This document shows positions 46,409-53,184 of a stretch of DNA of 64,000 bases, piece after piece. The translations under genes were made by a program, and so were the position numbers. Source of the DNA: Marinomonas flavescens (GTDB lineage Bacteria > Pseudomonadota > Gammaproteobacteria > Pseudomonadales > Marinomonadaceae); assembly GCF_004352835.1 (NCBI RefSeq), contig NZ_SJSB01000002.1:62001-126000 (forward strand), written 5' to 3'. The notes beneath the pieces were generated by a model that saw only the letters and a program-made list of their open reading frames with translations, did not search any database and was not told the origin of the DNA. How positions within the stretch are numbered: the first letter of the stretch is position 1; every line of letters begins with the position of its first letter.

Positions 46409-46472
46409 GCCAATAACTGGAGATTATCTAAAGCCAATCATCGGTTAAAGTCGAAATGATCGGTGACGTTAT
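46409..46472. repeat. 64-base direct repeat, copy 2
   Basis: Second copy of the block at 46272-46335, 137 bases downstream. Confidence 0.75.
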
Positions 46473-46494
46473 TACGCTTCACGTATTTAAAGAT

Positions 46495-46515
46495 AAAAGG
46501 GATCTGACCCCTTTT
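46495..46515. repeat. Single REP-like unit (copy 2)
   Basis: The 21-base unit in the orientation AAAAGGGATCTGACCCC + TTTT, identical to the right half of the pair at 45591-45642. Confidence 0.8.
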
Positions 46516-46556
46516 AGATCACAAATGCCCTTTTTTCTGCTCGACACCAACACTCA

Positions 46557-46627
46557 AGGGTCGAACCCCTTTTTGCCCTCACAAGCTTCCTACGGCCATA
46601 AACACTGTTTCAAAAAGGGCTTTGACC
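46557..46627. repeat. Inverted-repeat element, copy B
   Basis: The left arm AGGGTCGAACCCCTTTTTG (46557-46575) is identical to copy A; the right arm CAAAAAGGGCTTTGACC starts at 46611. The loops share TACxxCCATAAACAC. Confidence 0.75.
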
Positions 46628-46847
46628 TGACTTCCACCTCGGACTGGATAGCCAGAACCAAACAATCAAAAAGCCATAAAGCACGCTGGTAATCTCAATA
46701 GACACAGGTTACATTTTCTAGACAAAGGAATGAAAGAAAAGCGACTAACAGATGGTTAAGCCTCACATAACACCCTCTTTTTATTCCCTGTTAAAACCGA
46801 GTACACGAACGGCGCACCTTATTTAGGTGTTAGTAGAATGGAGAAAT

Positions 46848-47342
46848 ATGGACATTTTAGAAAGCTTCTTAGTTGGGACTGCCTCAACATTTGTTGGTGG
46901 TATTTTTTTAGCCGTATTCTTCTTTTGGGTACGTGAGAGTTTTTTTGGAGTTGCTGATGTAACCGGCAAGTGGCATTTCAAAATGATTACTGAAAAAACA
47001 GCTTACAATCCCTATAAAGATATGGAGTTACGTTACATTTGTGTTGTTTGGCGAGAGGGTAACCACCTTTACGGTACTGTTGAAAAAGTTTACGAAAAAT
47101 CTAGTACGGGTGAACGTGAATACGTAGGAAAAAGTCGTTCAAGAGGAACATTGACAGGTGCATATGAGAAAAACTATTTCAGCAAAGACCGAGTCCATAT
47201 GCATGTTAGCGAACAAGGCGCTGGTCGTGAGTCAACGAACTATTTTACATTGACTGTAAACAAGCGATTATTAGGTGGTCAATTCTGCTCGTTTGTAGCA
47301 GATCAAGAAGGGGCTTCCAGTTGGCAAAGAGAACCGTTTTAA
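46848..47342 (+). CDS. Membrane-anchored beta-rich protein of unknown function
   Basis: A 164-residue protein with one N-terminal membrane helix (LVGTASTFVGGIFLAVFFFWV, about 8-28). A predicted beta-rich domain follows, beginning GVADVTGKWHFKMITEK and with alternating strands (YICVVWREGNHLYGTVEKVYE; GTLTGAYEKNYFSKDRVHMHV). The layout of membrane anchor plus small beta-barrel recalls Cap15-type effectors of CBASS, but no nucleotide cyclase is near and the resemblance is only architectural. GGAG precedes ATG 46848. Its 3' end overlaps the transglycosylase gene by 22 bases, so the two proteins probably act together. Confidence 0.65.
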   Translation: MDILESFLVGTASTFVGGIFLAVFFFWVRESFFGVADVTGKWHFKMITEKTAYNPYKDMELRYICVVWREGNHLYGTVEKVYEKSSTGEREYVGKSRSRGTLTGAYEKNYFSKDRVHMHVSEQGAGRESTNYFTLTVNKRLLGGQFCSFVADQEGASSWQREPF

Positions 47343-48013
47343 GACTGGTGTATTTGTTAATGTCTCTCCCGATGATTGCTGTAGCGATATTATGCTACTT
47401 GTTTAATTTCGGAAACGTACGGACTTATTACAAACAATGTATTAATGCCGTTCACGCAAACAATAAAACGTATTCACAAGAATTAATTCAATGCCTTTAT
47501 ATTGGCGAAGATAAAAGAGGTCTGAGCCATCTTGGTGTAGATTATATAGGTATTTTTAGAGCAATTTTGTCTATTTTAAGAGGCCAACTTCAAGGAGCTA
47601 GCACCATTGAACAACAGTTTGTACGCACTGTTGTTGGGCGCTATGAAAGAACTCTGACAAGGAAATGGCTTGAGCAATTACTTTCCCATTTAGTGTGTTT
47701 AAGGCTTACTAAGCGTCAAGTTGCAGAAAGCTACCTGTCGATCGGTTTCTTTGGTGCTAACATGCAAGGAGTCCCCGCGCTATTTGACCGGTTAGCTCCA
47801 ACTTCTTATGATTTAAGTTTTTATGCTGGTGTTATTGCACGGCTCAAATACCCGCAACCGAAAAGGAAATCTCAAGTTTGGGCTACAAAGCACCTTAATA
47901 GAACAACATGGATTATGCGTCAATATAAGTCTACTAACAAAGAGCTTAAGACGGAGCCAGGCTTTGGGAGTAAGTATCGCTCATCCAAGACAGGCATCTA
48001 TAAAAGCGAATAA
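47321..48013 (+). CDS. Stand-alone GT51 peptidoglycan transglycosylase-domain protein
   Basis: A 230-residue protein with an N-terminal membrane helix (LVYLLMSLPMIAVAILCYLF) and a GT51 domain. The catalytic Glu is in GEDKRGLSHLGVDYIGIFRA, then QGASTIEQQFVRTVVGRYER, TRKWLEQLLSHL and AESYLSIGFFGANMQGV, paralleling the five GT51 motifs. There is no transpeptidase domain. Motif 3 lacks the usual final Glu, so activity may be altered. Classical members polymerise lipid II. TTG 47321 has AAGGGG eight bases upstream; ATG 47360 is an alternative. It overlaps the membrane beta-rich gene. Confidence 0.72.
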   Translation: MAKRTVLRLVYLLMSLPMIAVAILCYLFNFGNVRTYYKQCINAVHANNKTYSQELIQCLYIGEDKRGLSHLGVDYIGIFRAILSILRGQLQGASTIEQQFVRTVVGRYERTLTRKWLEQLLSHLVCLRLTKRQVAESYLSIGFFGANMQGVPALFDRLAPTSYDLSFYAGVIARLKYPQPKRKSQVWATKHLNRTTWIMRQYKSTNKELKTEPGFGSKYRSSKTGIYKSE

Positions 48014-48336
48014 ATACAGTCTCTTAGCTATTTTTTAGTTCCTATGACTCTCTAAAATATAAGAGGTCAGGTGCCTTTTAGGTGTGGTCTCCACCGGACT
48101 CGCTAACGCTCGTCATTTAACAAAGATCTAACCAAGAGAGGCGTCTATAAAAGCCATCAAATCCAAAAACTTAGCCTTACTAGAAAAAAAGTCATTCAAC
48201 TCTGGGCATAAAAGCAGCCGTAGGCTAAAGGTGGTTTACCTACTACACCCACTCAAGTCGTTGTTAGTTGTCTGATCTGAAGTAGCGTCACAACGTTATA
48301 GTGCTATAATGTTGTTCTTGATAGAGGAGAGTGCTA
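48014..48336. other. Intergenic region before the toxin-antitoxin pair
   Basis: No gene is seen. It includes a degenerate REP-like sequence near 48061 (AGAGGTCAGGTGCCTTTTAGG), a GCTAACGC motif near 48106, and the promoter/operator of the toxin-antitoxin operon at its end. Confidence 0.45.
48292..48313 (+). promoter_or_regulatory. Operator/-10 of the toxin-antitoxin operon
   Basis: TTATAG-TG-CTATAA is a perfect 6-base dyad; outer AAC and GTT extend it to ten-base arms with one mismatch. It includes TATAAT, so antitoxin binding would block the promoter. Confidence 0.6.
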
Positions 48337-48570
48337 ATGAGTAACTTATCGAAACGTTCAACGGTCTACTTTGAACCACAAATTCACCAAGCATTAAAAA
48401 TGCGTGCAGCTTCTACGAATGTATCTGTATCCGAGTTGATTGATGAAGCGGTGCGTCTGCTGATGAAAGAAGATCAAGAGGATTTGAACGCCGTTTCAAG
48501 CCGTGTTGCAGAAGAAGAAATTAGCTACGAAGCCTTGCTTAACGATCTGAAGAAACATGGCAAAATATAA
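48337..48570 (+). CDS. RelB/CopG-type antitoxin
   Basis: A 77-residue protein with an N-terminal ribbon-helix-helix segment (STVYFEPQIHQALKMRAAST, then SVSELIDEAVRLLM) and an acidic C-terminus (EEEISYEALLNDLKKHGKI) suited to wrap a toxin. GAGGAGAG lies before the ATG. It overlaps the toxin gene by 14 bases, and a dyad overlaps its promoter, consistent with conditional autorepression. An in-frame GTG six bases earlier is less likely. Confidence 0.87.
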   Translation: MSNLSKRSTVYFEPQIHQALKMRAASTNVSVSELIDEAVRLLMKEDQEDLNAVSSRVAEEEISYEALLNDLKKHGKI

Positions 48571-48820
48571 AATCACCTTCAAAAAATCAGTTGCTAAAGA
48601 TTTGCGAAGTATTCCAAACAAAGAAGTAACTAAAATACTTCACTGTATTGAGTCTTTGGCTGAGAACCCTAGAGCAGAAGGCTGTATAAAATTATCTGGG
48701 CAAGAAAACTATAGAGTACGACAAGGCCTTTACCGTATTATCTATGAAATCCGAGATAAGGTTTTAGTCGTGAATGTCATCAAAGTAGCCCACCGCTCAA
48801 GCGTTTATAAAAAAGACTAA
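48557..48820 (+). CDS. RelE/ParE-family toxin
   Basis: An 87-residue basic protein, YKITFKKSVAKDLRSIPNKE near the N-terminus, IKLSGQENYRVRQGLYRIIY in the middle and VVNVIKVAHRSSVYKK at the end. This is the RelE branch; the Arg-rich segment RVRQGLYRIIYEI and terminal His/Arg/Tyr fit an mRNA interferase. ParE-type gyrase poisoning cannot be excluded. It overlaps its antitoxin gene. Such pairs are common stabilisers in mobile and integron regions. Confidence 0.88.
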   Translation: MAKYKITFKKSVAKDLRSIPNKEVTKILHCIESLAENPRAEGCIKLSGQENYRVRQGLYRIIYEIRDKVLVVNVIKVAHRSSVYKKD

Positions 48821-49776
48821 CAAGAGCCCGCCACCGGATTTATAACAGTTAGTACCAATATCCTCGTGTCTGCCGTTTATTTCTTTTCTAATCATTATTA
48901 TTCTCTACAGCGGAGCCAGATGGCTCTTTTTTATGCAAAGAGTCAAACCTGCTTTATCCTGCTAAAGTAAATTGATTCTGATTAATACCGCACAACAAAT
49001 TATCCTCTGTACATTTAAATACGCGCTTTTTAACTATCTGCGATAATTTTTCGTTCTGCTGTATTCAGTCGCTTTTGCCTGTCTTTCTCGCATGCGCTCA
49101 GCGTCTTCCAAACTCAATTCATCCGTTTCGCAGGGGATCTGGCCTTCAGGAATAACTCGGTATCTGGGTGTTCTGACAAAATAGCTTCTGTATAGGCTGT
49201 TATTTTAGGTATTTCTGAGCGAACCTATTTATTAGCATTAACAACTTCGATTGAAGCCGCGTGAGCTGGTGAGTAACGCTAGGCTTTGTTGTTATCAGCA
49301 TCATATCGGTTAAGGCACAAGTGCCACTCTGGAAGGCTGAGGCTGAGGCTGAGGCTGAGGAGCTTAGCTTGCACAGCACCAAGCAATATCGCTCTAAAAT
49401 CCAACGAAACCGCCATTGATTTAGCTGTGATTCATCGTATCGTCTAGCTTTCTCACATGAGGAAAACCACTTAGATTTACACACTCTATTCTCTATAAAA
49501 AATGGAAATGATTTACCTTTAAATATATTAAATAAAATTAATATAAAATATTTTGAACTTAATAAAACACTCAAAGTCATATTTTTTGAAAAGAAAATAA
49601 GATAAAAGGTAATGCACATTGTTTGCTTTTTTTATGAAAATTATATGACATTTAGCTGATGGCTAATGACAATTAAATAAAAAATAATTTGAACTTAATA
49701 AAACCAGGCAAGTCAGAATTTCTGAAACTGAATATTTTAATAAAAAACATCATTAATTTTTAATAAGGTAACGAAA
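48821..49776. other. Decayed intergenic region, about 950 bases
   Basis: It contains a decayed copy of a VF530 tail (49028-49185), a four-copy GGCTGA hexamer repeat (49335-49358) and a strongly AT-rich stretch (49490-49776) leading to the Cys-rich peptide gene. No intact gene is supported. Confidence 0.55.
49028..49185 (-). pseudogene. Fragment of a VF530-family gene (C-terminal tail)
   Basis: On the minus strand the frame reads [20 protein letters not shown], then [18 protein letters not shown] and TKNYRR-stop, nearly the same as the C-terminus of the intact VF530 gene at 51217-51615. Upstream the similarity ends and a stop codon appears, so about two thirds of the gene is missing. The tail is an ancient local duplication with several substitutions. 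Confidence 0.8.
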
Positions 49777-50142
49777 ATGAAAAACATACTAAAGAATAAA
49801 AAAGCTGTTGTTGCTGTCGGTGTAGCATGTGCATTTCTAAGCGGAGCTCCTGTTTACGCTTCTTGCTCTCCATGTAGCGCAAAAGCAAAATCATCTTACG
49901 TTAATCCTTGCGCCGCTAAAAACCCTTGTTCAGCCAATCCATGTGCCGCTAAAAACCCTTGTTCAGCTAACCCATGTGCCGCTAAAAACCCTTGTTCAGC
50001 TAACCCATGTGCCGCTAAAAACCCTTGTTCAGCTAACCCATGTGCCGCTAAAAACCCTTGTTCAGCCAATCCATGTGCCGCTAAAAACCCTTGTTCAGCT
50101 AACCCATGTGCCGCTAAAAATCCTTGCGCAGCAAAAAAATAG
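49777..50142 (+). CDS. Secreted Cys-rich tandem-repeat peptide (possible metal-binding/RiPP-like precursor)
   Basis: A 121-residue protein. Residues 1-28 are a signal peptide with cleavage after PVYA. The mature part begins SCSPCSAKAKSSYV, then six exact copies of NPCAAKNPCSA (43-108) and a final NPCAAKNPCAAKK. It has 16 Cys in the mature region, regularly spaced as NPC triplets, no aromatic core and many Lys. AAGGTAACGAAA precedes the ATG. The composition resembles secreted Cys-rich copper- or metal-sequestering peptides of the bufferin type, but the sequence family is not the one I know. A hairpin terminator separates it from the His-rich protein gene. Confidence 0.75.
   Translation: MKNILKNKKAVVAVGVACAFLSGAPVYASCSPCSAKAKSSYVNPCAAKNPCSANPCAAKNPCSANPCAAKNPCSANPCAAKNPCSANPCAAKNPCSANPCAAKNPCSANPCAAKNPCAAKK
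49903..50139 (+). repeat. 33-base tandem repeat inside the Cys-rich gene
   Basis: Six full 33-base units (49903-50100) plus a partial seventh, differing only at a few third positions (AATCCATGT versus AACCCATGT). The near identity at DNA level points to recent expansion or homogenisation by slippage. Confidence 0.9.
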
Positions 50143-50189
50143 GCTCTTTTACTTTATAAAAAGTATTTAATATAATTACCTTACTCAAG

Positions 50190-50224
50190 AAACACAGTCT
50201 TTTAATAAAAGTCTGTGTTTTATT
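50190..50224 (+). terminator. Hairpin terminator/attenuator between peptide and partner gene
   Basis: AAACACAG-t-CTTTT-AAT-AAAAG-t-CTGTGTTT (50190-50220) with a T/A-rich tail. A terminator here would make the peptide transcript more abundant than the downstream gene. Confidence 0.8.
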
Positions 50225-50251
50225 TATTATCTATAATATAAAAAACTTATT

Positions 50252-50983
50252 ATGAATGTATCTTCTTGGTCTGCCCTTGAAAATGAGATTCCTCTTGAAA
50301 GCCCAAATATCAATAAGATAAAAAATATTGATGAATTAGAGAGTGCATCAAAAAAAATAAAAGAATGTTATCGATTATTAAATAAAGGTGGTCAAAATAT
50401 TGTTGGTGAAATATTAAAAGGACAAGGGACTTTTTACCAAATGAGTCACTATCCTCAAGATGATGTTTATGACTCTGAAACGCACAGCCAATATTACTAT
50501 CATAACCATAGAGGCATGGATCAAGAACACGGCCATTTCCATACGTTTCTTCGAGCCCAATCCATTCCAGATCACATTAAACCAATGGAAGGCTACCAAC
50601 GTTCTGAGCCGTGGCCTTTAGGGGATAATGCACTGGCGCATTTTATTGGAATTTCGATGGACGATGAAGGCTTTCCCATTGGCCTGTTTGCCACTAATCG
50701 TTGGGTAACAGATCAAACATGGTATAGCGCAGAAGACACGATTGCCTTGCTGGACAACTTTTGTATCGATCACGCTTTTCCCAATCTAGTGGTAAATCAG
50801 TGGATAACCGCTTTTTTTGTTCTGTTCCGTCCACACATCGTTGCGCTACTGGAACACAGAGACAAAATAATTGCCGCAGCAGAAAAAAAGAATCCGAATG
50901 ACGACATACTAGAAAATAGAGAATTAGAGATTACCGGTGCTTTTTCAATTACACCTGAAGAATGGGTGAAGCAGCTTTTTTAG
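50252..50983 (+). CDS. His-rich protein of unknown function (DUF6969-like), partner of the Cys-rich peptide
   Basis: A 243-residue cytosolic protein without signal or membrane segments. The striking feature is a His cluster at 78-97: HSQYYYHNHRGMDQEHGHFH, with H78, H84, H86, H93, H95 and H97, a likely metal centre. Later regions are GISMDDEGFPIGLFATNRWV and NLVVNQWITAFFVLFRPHIV. I think it is the family called DUF6969, from memory and unverified. Its position just after a secreted Cys-repeat peptide suggests a role in making, modifying or regulating that peptide. No strong Shine-Dalgarno is seen. Confidence 0.7.
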   Translation: MNVSSWSALENEIPLESPNINKIKNIDELESASKKIKECYRLLNKGGQNIVGEILKGQGTFYQMSHYPQDDVYDSETHSQYYYHNHRGMDQEHGHFHTFLRAQSIPDHIKPMEGYQRSEPWPLGDNALAHFIGISMDDEGFPIGLFATNRWVTDQTWYSAEDTIALLDNFCIDHAFPNLVVNQWITAFFVLFRPHIVALLEHRDKIIAAAEKKNPNDDILENRELEITGAFSITPEEWVKQLF

Positions 50984-51216
50984 GCACAAGGTTACAGAGC
51001 TCGTTAACAAAGAGTCTGATCGAGGCGTAATTTTGATTTTTTCAGTGTATTTGGAAGAAGCATTAGGTTCTTGCTAGCTAAAAAGACAGATAGAAAAAAA
51101 CATAATAGGTCGTGTAAAGAGCAAAAACAGTTAGTTTTTACTCCTTCGTCACCGACGTTAACCAACTCTTCTTAGCCTCTATTGAGGCGTCATATATTCA
51201 GTCAGCCACTATTTAA
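50984..51216. other. Intergenic region with TAACAAAG...GAGGCG motif
   Basis: No gene is seen. GTTAACAAAGAGTCTGATCG followed by AGGCG (from about 51004) resembles the start of vibrio-type attC repeats, but the match is short and unproven. Confidence 0.3.
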
Positions 51217-51615
51217 CTATCTGCGATAGTTTTTCGTTTTACCGTATTCAGCTGCTTTTTGTGCTTGTCTTTCTCGCATGCGCTCAGCGTCTTCCAAACT
51301 CAATTCAGCAGGTTCGCGAGGAGTCTGTCCTTCAGGGATAACTCGGTATCTAGGGGAGATGGCAAACTGCTCAGATGAAACACGAGGCAAGTTTTTAAAT
51401 TTATACAGATAGAAAGTTTCCACTTTCTCACGCGCCCAGTCGCTCTTCTTGAGAAATTTTACGCTGGATTCAATGCTCGGATTCGTTTTGAAGCAATTTA
51501 TATTCAGGTAGGCGTAAAGAAGATCAAAGCCATAATGATCGACTATTTGTGTTAACAAGTCTTTTAAACCCAGACCGTGTAGTGGGTTGTTTTCGTAATT
51601 TATCTCATCAGTCAT
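51217..51615 (-). CDS. VF530-family DNA-binding protein
   Basis: A 132-residue protein. Residues about 8-75 match the VF530 / DUF2132 family: [60 protein letters not shown]. Vibrio VF530 has a small alpha-helical fold thought to bind DNA. The C-terminal extension ([20 protein letters not shown] ... KNYRR) is basic and Arg-rich; a decayed copy of this tail lies at 49028-49185. It is the only minus-strand gene in the island's right half. Confidence 0.82.
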   Translation of the reverse strand: MTDEINYENNPLHGLGLKDLLTQIVDHYGFDLLYAYLNINCFKTNPSIESSVKFLKKSDWAREKVETFYLYKFKNLPRVSSEQFAISPRYRVIPEGQTPREPAELSLEDAERMRERQAQKAAEYGKTKNYRR

Positions 51616-52111
51616 GGTCGCGTCCGGAAAAGTCTAAAAATCTAATAGGGATTGTTATGGCTATCATACCTGTCACTGCCTATACAAAACATAGCAGAGT
51701 GCTCTTTTGGGCAAAGAACCATGCAAGACGAGCCTCTATAAAATCTATTTCTACTTTCACCATATGGCGATATCAAGTTAACAGTATTTTGTTGGCAGGA
51801 GTCATGTTTTCCTCGCAATGAAAATTTTTTGGAATACTTTCGCTCGCCTATGCTAGCAGTAAATGACGCCTCTAAATTGGTAATCGAATGATTTTAAAAA
51901 GTTGAGGAATCAGAAAGTAGGTAAACGAGGGCGCAATGATTTATGCCGTGGTAATGGAAAAAAGTACTGAATAGACTTGAATATTTCGTGGTGTCAGCCC
52001 GTATATAAGGACTTTAAACGGAACAAAAATAGTTGGCTAGGTTCCGATTTGTTGCTAGTTTTAACCAACCATTTTTTACCTTTTCACAGGGCATGATGCC
52101 TAGGAGCACCA
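51616..52111. other. Non-coding spacer before the cassette-like genes
   Basis: About 500 bases with no supported gene. It ends in the palindromic element at 52026-52075. GACGCCTC/GAGGCGTC-type motifs recur near 51731 and 51864. Confidence 0.45.
52026..52075 (+). repeat. attC-like palindromic spacer, element A
   Basis: AAAATAGTTGG (52026-52036) pairs with CCAACCATTTT (52065-52075), one mismatch, enclosing a second CTAG...CTAG pair. The right half CCAACCATTTTTTA is identical in element C. Confidence 0.5.
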
Positions 52112-52429
52112 ATGTCAGTGATCGCGAATACGCCTAAACCACCATATTATGCTGTGATATTCACTTCGACACGAACTGAAGGTGACAATGGCTATGGAGA
52201 CATGGCAAATAGAATGGTTGAATTAGCAGAACAACAACCAGGTTTTTTGGGTGTGGAGTCAGCACGAGAAGAGGTTGGCATAACCGTTTCTTATTGGTCT
52301 GATTTAGGCGCAATTAAAGCTTGGAAGGCTAATGCAGAGCATTTAGAAGCTCAAAAAACTGGTCGTAAGTTATGGTATGAATCTTTTAAAGTTCGAATTT
52401 CAAAAGTTGAGCGAGATTACGGTATATAA
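52112..52429 (+). CDS. Antibiotic biosynthesis monooxygenase (ABM)-domain protein
   Basis: A 105-residue dimeric-ferredoxin-fold ABM protein: YYAVIFTSTRTEGDNGYGDM near the start, MVELAEQQPGFLGVESAREE in the middle and ISYWSDL-type strand (VSYWSDLGAIKAWKANAEH). TAGGAG precedes the ATG. ABM proteins act on quinones, haem or aldehydes; the substrate here is unknown. This family is frequent in chromosomal integron cassettes. It is flanked by palindromic spacers on both sides, with its stop codon at the edge of element B. Confidence 0.88.
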   Translation: MSVIANTPKPPYYAVIFTSTRTEGDNGYGDMANRMVELAEQQPGFLGVESAREEVGITVSYWSDLGAIKAWKANAEHLEAQKTGRKLWYESFKVRISKVERDYGI

Positions 52430-52518
52430 GAAGCGTTTCAATCAAGAAAAAATAGTTGGCTCCATTCGTTCCTATTGGTTTTAGCCAACAATTATTAGTC
52501 GCTTAACGTAGCGTTAGC
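52427..52518 (+). repeat. attC-like palindromic spacer, element B
   Basis: Begins at the ABM stop (TAAGAAGCGTTTCAATCAAG), contains GTTGGCT (52455-52461) paired with AGCCAAC (52483-52489), and ends CGCTTAACGTAGCGTTAGC (52500-52518). The end closely parallels the CTTAACtcaaGCGTTAG end of class 1 integron attC sites. This is the best attC candidate in the window. Confidence 0.6.
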
Positions 52519-52539
52519 AATTTAATCAATGTGGGTATT

Positions 52540-52920
52540 ATGATTCCGAATAACAAAATATCTCAAACTCTCCTAGAGTTTGGAAAAAGCATCATTGCAG
52601 GTTTACCTACTGGCCATACAAAAGAAGAATTTGAGGCAGTAATGAAAACGGTTATAACGGTTTGGAATGCTGTTGTAATGGATTCTTGGAAAAAAGATTC
52701 AACATTTGAAATGGAGTTGCTGGAACTTACGGAAACAATGCCTAAACCGGCCAAGCTAGAAATAAAGCGCCTTATTAAACGTAAAAAATCTAAGTTTGCG
52801 AATGATCCGCGAGCTGTCGGGAAGCACTGGATCCGAGAAAGTAACGGAGAAATTATTTTTGGTTGTGATGCTCGCTTAAATGTTGAAAACGCCCCCATAA
52901 GTAATAATATGCGGCATTAA
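52540..52920 (+). CDS. Hypothetical cassette-like protein, 126 aa
   Basis: A 126-residue soluble protein, mainly helical, with a Lys-rich middle (KLEIKRLIKRKKSKFANDPR) and the segment GKHWIRESNGEIIFGCDARL near the end. The family is not recognised. ATG 52540 is chosen; an in-frame GTG nine bases upstream also exists. It begins 21 bases after the attC-like element B, the usual spacing for a cassette gene. Confidence 0.6.
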   Translation: MIPNNKISQTLLEFGKSIIAGLPTGHTKEEFEAVMKTVITVWNAVVMDSWKKDSTFEMELLELTETMPKPAKLEIKRLIKRKKSKFANDPRAVGKHWIRESNGEIIFGCDARLNVENAPISNNMRH

Positions 52921-53104
52921 TTGGATTGGTTGAGAATGAGAAGCTCTACTGCCTCGTAACATGCCGTAAGGATACCGGAGCCGTGCAATTAAAATCGAGT
53001 TCTCTTCAGTTCCATTGCCTATTTCAAGTTCGATAATAGACTTTAAAAGGTTTCTAGCATTTTTTTGCGAGTAATAATTGGCGCGTGATCATTACAGGCA
53101 GCCG

Positions 53105-53175
53105 CCATGGAACTTATCCAATTCGCTCCTTCGTGGCTAATGCTAGCCAACCATTTTTTATCTCGAAATGAGGCG
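53105..53175 (+). repeat. attC-like palindromic spacer, element C
   Basis: TGGCTA-atgc-TAGCCA (53134-53149) followed by CCATTTTTTA; the string CCAACCATTTTTTA matches element A exactly and ATTCGcTCCt resembles element B. It ends GAGGCGGTATAAACC just before the next start codon. Confidence 0.45.
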
Positions 53176-53184
53176 GTATAAACC

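Larger units (their letters stand above)
45643..46847. other. Repeat-rich non-coding region, about 1.2 kb
   Basis: No gene is supported. It holds two copies of a 70-85-base inverted-repeat element, a 64-base direct repeat, two copies of a block beginning GATGCTACTGGCTTG (near 45798 and 46157), and a lone REP-like unit. It marks the left edge of the accessory island. Confidence 0.7.

Noticed and set aside
46456..46692. 78-codon plus-strand reading frame in the repeat region
   Set aside because: It runs through the 64-base repeat, a REP-like unit and an inverted-repeat element, so its coding appearance comes from repeats; no ribosome site or family is seen.
46848..47342. Definite CBASS effector (Cap15)
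   Set aside because: Only the architecture of helix plus beta-rich domain is similar; no CD-NTase cyclase or other CBASS gene is in the window.
49200..49619. 139-codon minus-strand reading frame
   Set aside because: It contains a GGCTGA microsatellite translated as Ala-Ser repeats, spans AT-rich DNA and lacks a ribosome site; most likely non-coding.
49903..50139. CRISPR array
   Set aside because: The regular 33-base units have no spacers and are in-frame protein repeats.
49943..50170. Second reading frame (KTLVQLTHVPL repeats) inside the Cys-rich gene
   Set aside because: A by-product of the 33-base repeat, which is open in more than one frame; only the NPC frame has a signal peptide and ribosome site.
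49777..50983. Known bufferin/MNIO operon
   Set aside because: The downstream protein lacks the MNIO (DUF692) TIM-barrel motifs, and the peptide repeat does not match the bufferin precursor families I know.
51549..51821. 90-codon plus-strand frame overlapping the VF530 start
   Set aside because: Antisense to a recognised family gene, no ribosome site and no recognisable protein features.
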